A DNA stretch of 64,000 bases from an uncultured Desulfobulbaceae bacterium (GTDB taxonomy: Bacteria > Desulfobacterota > Desulfobulbia > Desulfobulbales > BM004): positions 135,336 through 199,335 of the forward strand of contig CAMYKS010000010.1 of the NCBI GenBank assembly GCA_947259115.1, in the 5' to 3' direction. This document shows positions 53,863 to 62,147 of this stretch, piece after piece; position 1 is the first letter of the stretch, and each line of letters starts with the position of its first letter. Under the pieces are notes generated by a model. It was not told the origin of the DNA and ran no database searches. It saw nothing but the letters and a program-made list of their open reading frames with translations. The position numbers were made by a program, and so were the translations under genes.

Positions 53863-54564
53863 AAGAATAAAAAACTCCATACATCTGCTGAATCAGCTGC
53901 TTTCCAGGCCATCGGCATTGAGAAATACTACGAAGATGTCGGCACCAGGATCAATGTCTTGAAGGGGGTGGATCTGCATCTTCCCCCAGGAGAAATGGTT
54001 GCCATTGTCGGGGCTTCCGGCACGGGAAAAACAACCCTGCTTCATATCCTGGGCACCCTTGACCGGCCGACGGCCGGCAGGCTTCTTTATGGCGGCGTGG
54101 AAGTCCTCACTAAAAACGATATCGAGCTTTCGGCCTTCCGCAACAAAAAAGTCGGTTTTGTTTTTCAATTTCACCACCTGTTGCCGGAATTTTCTGCCCT
54201 GGAAAATATCATGATGCCAGGTCTTGTTGCTGGACACAGCAAAAAACAGATGGCTGAAGAGGCTGCAGAAATCCTTGGCAAGGTCAGATTATCAGACCGG
54301 ATGTATCACAAGGTCGGCGAGCTTTCAGGGGGAGAACAGCAACGGGTCGCCCTGGCCAGGGCCATAATAATGAAGCCTCTCCTGCTGCTGGCGGATGAAC
54401 CGACCGGGAACCTTGATACCAAAACCGGCTATAAGGTATTTCAACTGCTGCAGGACATGAGTGCTGAATACTCGCTCTCAGCAGTTATGGTCACCCATAA
54501 TCTGGAACTGGCGGGTGAAATGGACCGCTGTTTGACCTTGGCTGATGGCAAGCTGCATGAGTGA
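53863..54564 (+). CDS. lolD: Lipoprotein-releasing ABC transporter ATP-binding protein LolD
   Basis: [46 protein letters not shown]; start uncertain (53830, 53854 or nearby). Confidence 0.9.
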   Translation, partial: KNKKLHTSAESAAFQAIGIEKYYEDVGTRINVLKGVDLHLPPGEMVAIVGASGTGKTTLLHILGTLDRPTAGRLLYGGVEVLTKNDIELSAFRNKKVGFVFQFHHLLPEFSALENIMMPGLVAGHSKKQMAEEAAEILGKVRLSDRMYHKVGELSGGEQQRVALARAIIMKPLLLLADEPTGNLDTKTGYKVFQLLQDMSAEYSLSAVMVTHNLELAGEMDRCLTLADGKLHE

Positions 54565-54566
54565 CC

Positions 54567-54762
54567 ACAGGGTTCAAGGGTTCAAGGGTTCAAGGGTTCA
54601 AGGGGAAAGGATTTTACCTGAGTAATGGTTCCGTTAAATAATTTTTTCAAGTTCTCCGACACTCCATTGCTCCAACACTCCATATTTTCAAGTTTTTAAC
54701 TTTAAACTTTAGTCACTTTCTTTTTCCCTCGAACCCTCGACCCCTTGAACCCTCTAGTCAAA
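54567..54762. repeat. Dispersed intergenic repeat, copy E (opposed G-rich and C-rich tracts)
   Basis: AGGGTTCAAGGGTTCAAGGGTTCAAGGGTTCAAGGGG ... AACTTTAAACTTTAGTCACTTT ... CCCTCGAACCCTCGACCCCTTGAACCCT. Confidence 0.75.
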
Positions 54763-54765
54763 CCT

Positions 54766-56118
54766 TTATCCTTCCGTAACCTTCCGTATCGCCTTTTCCG
54801 TAACCTCAAACAACAGGTCAAGCTCCTCCAGGGATATTGCCAGGGGCGGCATGAGTACTATTACATCCCCCAGGGGCCTTAACATGACTCCCAGTTTTCT
54901 TGCCTCCAGTATTACCTGGTAGCCCATACGCTTTTCAAATTGATAGGGTTCTTTCGTATTGTTCTTTGCAACCAGTTCCACGCCCCCCATCAGCCCCCGG
55001 TAGCGCACTGAACCGACATGCTGGAGTTGTGCAAGTCTTTGCATGCCATCGCTGTATTTTTGTGATTTGGGCCCGAATACGGAGGTATCGAGGGTCTTTT
55101 CCTCCTCAAAAACCGTAAGTGATGCCAAGGCTGCTGCACATGCCAGGGGATTGCCGGTATAGGTATGGCCATGAAAAAAAGTCTTCAGGTCCTTGAAATC
55201 ACCTAGAAAGGCTGAAAAAACTTCCTCTGTTGCCAGCGTGGCTGCCAATGGCATATACCCTCCGGTTATGCCTTTACCCAGGCACAGCAGGTCCGGAGAA
55301 ACATCCTCCCAGCTTGAGGCAAACATTTTTCCGGTGCGCCCGAATCCAACCGCTACCTCATCTGCAATGAGCAGCATATTATGCTTGCGGGTCAAGTCCC
55401 GTATGTGCTTCAAGTAACCATGCGGATGGACAATCATACCGGCCGCGCCTTGGATAAGCGGCTCAATGAAAAAACCGCAGGCCTGCTCTGCATAACTTTC
55501 TATCAAATCCTGGCTGAGCGAAAAATAGCGTTCCACTACGTCTTTTTCATCCTCAATTGCAAAAGTATGCCGGTAGAGATGCGGGGTCGGAACCTTTACG
55601 GTATCGAAGAGCAGCCTGTCAAACCGCTCATGGAAAAGGTTCATGCCTCCCAGTGAAACCGCGCCGATGGTATCGCCGTGATAGGCCTCGGAAAGCTTGA
55701 GGAATCTGTAGCGCTGCGTCTCTCCTTTAAGCTGCCAGTACTGGTAGGCCATCTTCAGTCCAATCTCCACTGCTGTGGCCCCGGAATCGGAATAAAAAAC
55801 CCGGTTCAAACCCTCAGGGGTGTGTTCAACAAGCTGCCGGGCCAGTTCAATCCCGCCCGGATGCGAAAGTCCCAGCATCGTTGAATGGGCAACCCTGCCC
55901 ATCTGCTCCTCTATGGCCCTGTCGATTACAGGATGGCGGTGTCCATGTACATTGGCCCAAAGCGAAGAGACGCCGTCCAGGTGGCGTTTCCCTTTTTCAT
56001 CCTGGAGCCAGCATCCTTGCGCCCCGGTAATTACAAGCGGCGATTGCTCAGCAAACTCCTGCATCTGAGTAAACGGATACCACACCGGGTCCCGAGGAAT
56101 ATCATCTTTATGTTTCAC
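54766..56118 (-). CDS. bioA: Adenosylmethionine-8-amino-7-oxononanoate aminotransferase
   Basis: WYPFTQMQEF, GVSSLWANVHGHRHP, FYSDSGATAVEIGLKMA, DEVAVGFGRTGKMFA. Confidence 0.95.
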   Translation of the reverse strand: MKHKDDIPRDPVWYPFTQMQEFAEQSPLVITGAQGCWLQDEKGKRHLDGVSSLWANVHGHRHPVIDRAIEEQMGRVAHSTMLGLSHPGGIELARQLVEHTPEGLNRVFYSDSGATAVEIGLKMAYQYWQLKGETQRYRFLKLSEAYHGDTIGAVSLGGMNLFHERFDRLLFDTVKVPTPHLYRHTFAIEDEKDVVERYFSLSQDLIESYAEQACGFFIEPLIQGAAGMIVHPHGYLKHIRDLTRKHNMLLIADEVAVGFGRTGKMFASSWEDVSPDLLCLGKGITGGYMPLAATLATEEVFSAFLGDFKDLKTFFHGHTYTGNPLACAAALASLTVFEEEKTLDTSVFGPKSQKYSDGMQRLAQLQHVGSVRYRGLMGGVELVAKNNTKEPYQFEKRMGYQVILEARKLGVMLRPLGDVIVLMPPLAISLEELDLLFEVTEKAIRKVTEG

Positions 56119-56229
56119 TGTATAATCACCTCAGTTAATTTGGTAGGTCAACAAATAACTCACTGCCATTCTGCTTGACGCACTGCCTAAGGTATGATAA
56201 TAATTTTAAGTTTTCAATGCAATTCCAGT

Positions 56230-56305
<76 letters not shown>

Positions 56306-56325
56306 AATCTCAACTTGCTTTTCTT

Positions 56326-56688
56326 ATGAATGAAAAAAGAAATTTTCAACGTGTTCCCTTTGCGACAGGGGCTGCTATTGCATGCCAAGGCAAGAAATAC
56401 CACGGGGAGCTTCTTGACATTTCACTCCAGGGAGCCCTGGTGCTCTGCAAAGGCAAGGTACCGCTGGTAAAGGGCAGCCGTTGTCAGCTTTCAGTCCACC
56501 TCCTTGATACTGAAATTATCATGCAGTTTGAGGCTGATATAGTCCATCACCAGGATAATCGGCTTGGCTTTAAGTTCATGGGAATAGACACGGAAACCGC
56601 AACACATTTACGCAGGCTTCTGGAGTTAAATATCGGCTCATCAGAAGCCCTGGACAGAGAGCTTGCCTTATGGCTCAAGGAAAAATGA
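56326..56688 (+). CDS. PilZ-domain protein
   Basis: NEKRNFQRVPF...LLDISLQGALV...RLGFKFMGID PilZ pattern. Confidence 0.85.
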   Translation: MNEKRNFQRVPFATGAAIACQGKKYHGELLDISLQGALVLCKGKVPLVKGSRCQLSVHLLDTEIIMQFEADIVHHQDNRLGFKFMGIDTETATHLRRLLELNIGSSEALDRELALWLKEK

Positions 56689-56780
56689 TTGCTCCAAATG
56701 CTTTCGATAAGACCTATGATCTTTAATGTGTTATTCTACCTGGGAAGTTATACAGAATAACTTTCTATAAGGAAATAATC

Positions 56781-57248
56781 ATGGAACCGCAAAAGGCCTT
56801 TGTACGCGATGATGGCACAACAGTACTCAAGTGCCCCTTTTGCAGGCATGCCCGCACCGTTTCCGTTACAAAAATCAAAGACAAGAAAAAGCTCATCAAG
56901 GTAAAATGCTCCTGCCAGAAGTCCTACTCAGTCAGCCTCGAACTTCGGAAGATGTATCGTAAGAGCACCAATTTAAATGGCAGATATATCAACCTTTCCC
57001 TGGGCAACGAAACAGGGGTAATGATTGTTAAAGATGTTTCCATGGGAGGCATCGGTTTTGAAGCTGTGGGCAGTTGTAGAATAAGTGTAGAGCACGAACT
57101 CAAGGTGGCTTTCACCCTGGACGATACCCATTCCTCAGTCATCGAAAAAATGGTGGTGGTTAGAATTGTTCGGGGTAAATTTGTCGGCTGTGAATTTTTG
57201 CATGCACACGAGTATGACAAGGCCCTCGGTTTTTACCTGCTTCCATGA
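56781..57248 (+). CDS. PilZ-domain-like protein with N-terminal CxxC element
   Basis: LKCPFCRHAR, CSCQKSYSVSLELRKMYRKSTNLNG, VKDVSMGGIGFEAVG. Confidence 0.75.
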   Translation: MEPQKAFVRDDGTTVLKCPFCRHARTVSVTKIKDKKKLIKVKCSCQKSYSVSLELRKMYRKSTNLNGRYINLSLGNETGVMIVKDVSMGGIGFEAVGSCRISVEHELKVAFTLDDTHSSVIEKMVVVRIVRGKFVGCEFLHAHEYDKALGFYLLP

Positions 57249-57464
57249 TTTTTTTTACCTATCCCCTTCAAACCCCCAGTGTACCCGAAAAATCCTGCGT
57301 CTCGAAGTTCAAAGGCCCTCGGCTTAAGGATGACTGAGCTGTTTTTTATTTGACAGAAATGCATGCATTCTTTAGCTATATGTTATTGATGCATACATAG
57401 AAATACCTGTTATTGAAAATTTACAGAGTATCCTACTCATTTCCCTACTATTACGGAGAATAAA

Positions 57465-58874
57465 ATGAAAATTACATTTCACGGTGCAGCAAAAACTGTG
57501 ACAGGCTCTCAACATCTCATTGATGTAAACGGCCACCGCATTATGCTTGACTGCGGCCTCTTCCAGGGCAAACGCAAGGAAGCCTTTGAAATGAACCGCA
57601 AGGGTCCCTGTGACGGCAGCAGCGTCGATGTCCTGGTGCTTTCCCATGCGCATATTGATCATTCAGGCAATATTCCCTGTCTGGTTAAAAACGGTTTTTC
57701 AGGTGACATATACGCCACCTCCGCTACCCGCGACCTCTGCTCTGTAATGCTCATGGACAGTGCTTACATCCAGGAGAAGGATGTCATATATGTTAATAAA
57801 AAGCGCAAAAGGCAGGGCAAGGCTCTCTTTGAACCCCTCTATACGAAAGGAGATGTTGCCGATGCCATGCAGAACTTCATCGGCATGAGTTACAACCGCA
57901 AGCATGAAATTGCGCCCGGTGTAAAGCTGACATTGGTCGATGCCGGTCACATGCTGGGTTCTACCCATGTTATTTTAGATATCAATGACAAGGAAAGCGG
58001 CCGGGAGCACCGCTTGGTTTTCAGCGGAGACATCGGGCGCAAAGACATACCGATCATCCGTAATCCAACACTTCTGACAGAAGGTGCGGATATTCTGATC
58101 ATGGAAAGCACCTATGGCAACCGGCTGCATCCTCCCTATCCTGAGTCGGAAAAACAGCTGGAGCGCATTATTAATACCACCTATAACCGGGGCGGGGTTT
58201 TATTGATACCGGCCTTTGCTGTAGGGCGGACGCAGCAGATCGTTTATGCCCTGCACAAGCTCCACGACCAGAAAAAAATCCCCCACCTGCCCATCTATGT
58301 TGACAGCCCCCTGGCAACCAACACGACGGAAATCTTCCGCATGCACCCCGAATGCTATGATAGTGAAATACGCGATTTTCTGTTAGACGATCACCATACC
58401 GACCCTTTTGGTTTTGACTCACTCACTTTCACCCAAAGTGTTGAGGAATCCAAAAAACTCAACACCCTGAACGAGCCGGCGGTTATTATCAGCGCCAGCG
58501 GCATGATGCAAGGCGGCCGCATCCTGCACCACCTGCGCAGCAGGATAAGTGATTCCAGAAACACCATCCTGATCTCGGGCTGGCAGGCCCCCAATACACT
58601 GGGCCGGCGCGTGGTAAATAAAGAACCTATTATAAAAATATTTGGTGACGAATTCAAAATGAAAGCCCATGTGGAGATCATCACCGGTTTCAGCGGCCAT
58701 GCCGACCGTGATGAACTCCTGACCTGGGCCGGGGCCATGCAGAAAAAACCGCATCATACATTCATTGTGCATGGCGAGGAGGATGCCTCCCAGGCCCTTG
58801 CTGACAACCTGCGTGCAGGACTGGGCTTCAGCAATATTGCCATACCTGATATGCACCAGAGCTTTGAAATCTAA
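57465..58874 (+). CDS. Metallo-beta-lactamase/beta-CASP RNA-processing nuclease family protein
   Basis: SHAHIDHSGNIPCLVKNG, MESTYGNRLH, ISASGMMQGGRILHHL, FSGHADRDELLTW. Confidence 0.92.
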   Translation: MKITFHGAAKTVTGSQHLIDVNGHRIMLDCGLFQGKRKEAFEMNRKGPCDGSSVDVLVLSHAHIDHSGNIPCLVKNGFSGDIYATSATRDLCSVMLMDSAYIQEKDVIYVNKKRKRQGKALFEPLYTKGDVADAMQNFIGMSYNRKHEIAPGVKLTLVDAGHMLGSTHVILDINDKESGREHRLVFSGDIGRKDIPIIRNPTLLTEGADILIMESTYGNRLHPPYPESEKQLERIINTTYNRGGVLLIPAFAVGRTQQIVYALHKLHDQKKIPHLPIYVDSPLATNTTEIFRMHPECYDSEIRDFLLDDHHTDPFGFDSLTFTQSVEESKKLNTLNEPAVIISASGMMQGGRILHHLRSRISDSRNTILISGWQAPNTLGRRVVNKEPIIKIFGDEFKMKAHVEIITGFSGHADRDELLTWAGAMQKKPHHTFIVHGEEDASQALADNLRAGLGFSNIAIPDMHQSFEI

Positions 58875-58919
58875 TGGGGAATTTTATGTAAAGAACTGAA
58901 AACGGAGAGACAACTTGCC

Positions 58920-59141
58920 ATGCAACATTTGAAATTGATCACCATTACCCTGTTGGCCCTGCTTGGTGTCATTATAATTCTGCAGAATACCGAGCCCGTT
59001 GAAACAAAACTGCTTTTTCTGAGTATCACAATGCCGCGGGCTTTCCTCCTAATGGGAACCACGCTCATCGGTTTTGTCCTTGGGCTGCTGGTTTCTTTCT
59101 TCTTTAAACGGAAGGGCCAGCCCCAGAAGTCGCCCCTGTAA
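58920..59141 (+). CDS. LapA-family (DUF1049) membrane protein
   Basis: ALLGVIIILQNTEPVETKLLFLSITMPRAFLLMGTTLIGFVLGLLVSF. Confidence 0.75.
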   Translation: MQHLKLITITLLALLGVIIILQNTEPVETKLLFLSITMPRAFLLMGTTLIGFVLGLLVSFFFKRKGQPQKSPL

Positions 59142-59239
59142 TTTTTCAGGGCCAGAAAAAAAACTCATGTGAAATCATACTATACAATTAGCCTGTATAT
59201 TGCACCAAGGGTACAAAAACATTTAGGTAATAAAACCTT

Positions 59240-59265
59240 GCAAAACTGTTCATGAAATACTCGGG
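59240..59265. repeat. Single end related to the 8380-8526 MITE terminal repeat
   Basis: GCAAAACTGTTCATGAAATACTCGGG vs TCAAAACTGTTCATGAAAAATGCGGG. Confidence 0.6.
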
Positions 59266-59277
59266 TTAGGTACTGTC

Positions 59278-60549
59278 CTAACTGAACTGCCTGCGTTCCG
59301 AGCGGATTTCAAGTGCTAAGTTTCTCGCCAATTCTTCTTTGGCTGCCGTGGAAAGAAGACTATCACTTTCCACTTCTTCCTCAGGAAAGCTATCATAAGC
59401 ATACGATTCTTCCTCAGCACTGAGTCCTTCAATTAAGTAACTTAAATTCTCCTGGTATGATTCGCCATCCTGCCAGAGGGAAAAATCATAAATATACCGG
59501 GACCTGCGCATTTTGACGGCCCAGGGCTTTTCAGTATATTTCACAGCATCATCCAGGGTTATGGGCACAAGAGTTGTTGTACCTTTTGTAATCTCCTTTC
59601 CAATGGCATAATTGAATTCATTTTCAGCCCAATCCTTGTCCAGCGAATCCTCTGAAAGGATCAGGATAACCTTATCATGCAGTTTAACCGCCGAATCAAT
59701 AATTTTATGATTACGGTCCCTTTTGTTGAGTTTTTCCGAAGCCAGCCAGCACTTGACACCGTGGGCCTGCAGGTCTTTATGCAGCTTATGGGCAAATTCT
59801 TCATTCTTGCCCGTATAGCTGATAAAGCAGGAGTAATATTTCCTGTTCGGGTCAACAAAGAGCCCGATGTAGTCAATAAGATGCTCCGGCACTCCGGAAT
59901 TTTCCAGAAAAATCACCGGTATTTTACCTTTGGACTTGTAGATTGTATCAACGCCGACGGTTGAAGGACCAAGGTGCAGCAAGGAATCTAGGCCTTGCAC
60001 ATTACTGAGATCGACATTGCCAAAAATGGTGGCCCCGATAATGGCATTGCTCAAGTCGGCCCCGTCAAGATCGGCCCCGGTCAGATTTGCACCTATGAGA
60101 TTGGCATCTTTCAGAACCGCCCCGCGCAAGTCAGCGCCACTCAAATCCGCTCCATAGAGGTTTGCCCGGATGAGCTCGGCATTATTCATGTTTGCCCTGC
60201 TGATATTGGCCTGATGCAGGTTGGCAGAGTTTAATCTGGCGTTACGCAGATTACTCCCTGTCATATTGGCTCCCTGGAGATTTGCCCCCCTGATGTTGGC
60301 ACCCCGCAGGTTGGCTTCACTCAAATTTGCCCAGTACAGGTCTGCGCCTTTCAGGTTGGCCTCAATGAGATCAGCCAGGCGCAGTCCCGCATCAGACAGG
60401 TCAGCCCTGCTGAGGTTGGCCTTGTTCAGGTAGGCCATATGCAGCCCGGCATCACTTAATGAAGGCATAATATGAGAATTGTTTGCCCGCCAGGTATTCC
60501 AGGAATCTATTCCCCGCTTAATCATATCCATGTGTTTCAGATTTGCCAT
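59278..60549 (-). CDS. Pentapeptide-repeat / TIR-domain protein
   Basis: N-terminal A(N/D)L(S/R/T)xA pentapeptide repeats; C-terminal YYSCFISYTGKNEEFAHKLHKDLQAHGVKCWLASEKL...VILILSEDSLDKDWAENEFNYA TIR fold. Confidence 0.9.
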   Translation of the reverse strand: MANLKHMDMIKRGIDSWNTWRANNSHIMPSLSDAGLHMAYLNKANLSRADLSDAGLRLADLIEANLKGADLYWANLSEANLRGANIRGANLQGANMTGSNLRNARLNSANLHQANISRANMNNAELIRANLYGADLSGADLRGAVLKDANLIGANLTGADLDGADLSNAIIGATIFGNVDLSNVQGLDSLLHLGPSTVGVDTIYKSKGKIPVIFLENSGVPEHLIDYIGLFVDPNRKYYSCFISYTGKNEEFAHKLHKDLQAHGVKCWLASEKLNKRDRNHKIIDSAVKLHDKVILILSEDSLDKDWAENEFNYAIGKEITKGTTTLVPITLDDAVKYTEKPWAVKMRRSRYIYDFSLWQDGESYQENLSYLIEGLSAEEESYAYDSFPEEEVESDSLLSTAAKEELARNLALEIRSERRQFS

Positions 60550-60991
60550 AACATGTATCCCTTTGGGTCAATTTCTGCAGTTAACAATCGAGGCCTTGAA
60601 GTATTATCCGCTACTCAATGAAAAATTCCTGTTGTAATACCAAAGGCAGGAAAGTCTCCATCTCATATTTTGTTTAGCAATAGCTGTGCCTGAATATATA
60701 AAAACAGAGAAAGGGTAACCTGGCTGCAGCCAAGAGAGATTCCAACCCTATTGGGGAGTTATAAAGGAATATGCCGATTTCAGGCAATTATCTGAAAGTG
60801 TTTATATTATTCCCATGTCTTTAAAAAAAAGATCACCATGCATATATTATCAAATACAATTTTTTCAAAAGGAAAAACGTCACACAAAATGTAAATGCCG
60901 TTTACATTATGACTGTATCATGCTCCAGAAAGAAACCAAAGTTTACACTACCTCATAGGACATAACTTCCTTTGAAGGCAGTGCAACAATT

Positions 60992-61969
60992 TCAGGATGT
61001 TGATTGCCCTTTAGATCTCATTAAAGCATCCCGCACAGGTGAGCGGCCCACTGCCTTCCAGAGTTTCATGTTGATGAAATCCGTGCGGCCGCCGCCTGGG
61101 ACAATAACAGGTGGGACCGGCTTGGCGCACTGCTTGTTGAATTTCTCCACAAGCCATTCATAAAGCTCCATGTCCAGGTAATTCTGTTCTGCAATACGCT
61201 TCTTGAACGAACCGGCAACAGCCGGCCTCTGCTCCGGTTTCTCCGGGGTAACATTAATGGTGAACTCCTTCAGCCATGGCCAGCCGAAGGTGGCCCGGAC
61301 AAGCTCCAGGGTCTGGAGATACTGCTCCTGCACACCAACCACCGAAAAATAGGCTGCAATATTTTTCTTGGCCTTTGTAAGCGCTTTTTCAGGACAGTTG
61401 ACCCTTTCAAGGCCGATGCCGCTGAAGCGCCGCACCATTGCATTGTCCAACTCCGCCGACTCACAGTCCAGGAAAAGCTCCAGGGTCTGCTTCCCTTCAA
61501 TCCAGGGAATGAAGTCCTCGTAGTAATCGGGCGCATTTCCCCTTGCAAACACTTCATGAATGGCTAATTTTCTGCGCTCCTTAATATTAAGGATGAATTG
61601 CCGTAATGTAATTGAGTAATAATAGAGGGAGAGGATGCGGCTGACCGGATGCCGGACAATGGCCATGTAACTTGAGGGACGTGTCAGCCATTTGTGCAGG
61701 CCGAAGGGAAAATGACCGCAGTACACACAGATTCGCTCATCCAGCAGGAGATGGGCTGCCGACCGGGCTAATCTAGCCGACACATTGTAGAAATCAGCTA
61801 TATTGCTGCCGTATTCACTGCAAAAGCCATTGAACATCGACATGCCGCCTGTTTTGGGGACATGCATGAAAATCAGGGGGTTATCCCTGCCAATTTGATT
61901 CATTTGAGCTCCAGCAGCATGCAACTCAAAATATTTCCCAAAAGCGTCAAAATGACCACGGCCTCTCAA
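60992..61969 (-). CDS. Sulfotransferase-family protein
   Basis: PLIFMHVPKTGGMSMFNGF (PAPS-binding-like), AIVRHPVSRILSLYYY. Confidence 0.8.
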   Translation of the reverse strand: MRGRGHFDAFGKYFELHAAGAQMNQIGRDNPLIFMHVPKTGGMSMFNGFCSEYGSNIADFYNVSARLARSAAHLLLDERICVYCGHFPFGLHKWLTRPSSYMAIVRHPVSRILSLYYYSITLRQFILNIKERRKLAIHEVFARGNAPDYYEDFIPWIEGKQTLELFLDCESAELDNAMVRRFSGIGLERVNCPEKALTKAKKNIAAYFSVVGVQEQYLQTLELVRATFGWPWLKEFTINVTPEKPEQRPAVAGSFKKRIAEQNYLDMELYEWLVEKFNKQCAKPVPPVIVPGGGRTDFINMKLWKAVGRSPVRDALMRSKGQSTS

Positions 61970-62086
61970 TGTGAATTCATATTATGTGGCGTCATAAAAA
62001 TTGCTGGATAACTTTTACAAATATTCCGCAAAGATCTTTTCCCGGAAGCCCGGACTAAAGCTTTTACTACACCGGGTGGAATAAGA

Positions 62087-62117
62087 AAGGCAGGGCCATT
62101 ATGACCCTGCCTTTTTG
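62087..62117. terminator. Bidirectional terminator
   Basis: AAAGGCAGGGCcattatgACCCTGCCTTTTT. Confidence 0.75.
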
Positions 62118-62147
62118 CGCAGCTTGATCCTTAATAAAAGAATTTAA

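Noticed and set aside
60600-60800. Possible structured RNA or riboswitch upstream of the TIR gene (GGCTGCAGCC palindrome, CCAACCCTATTGGGG)
   Set aside because: Could not match any riboswitch consensus I know; pairing is short and covariation cannot be tested here.
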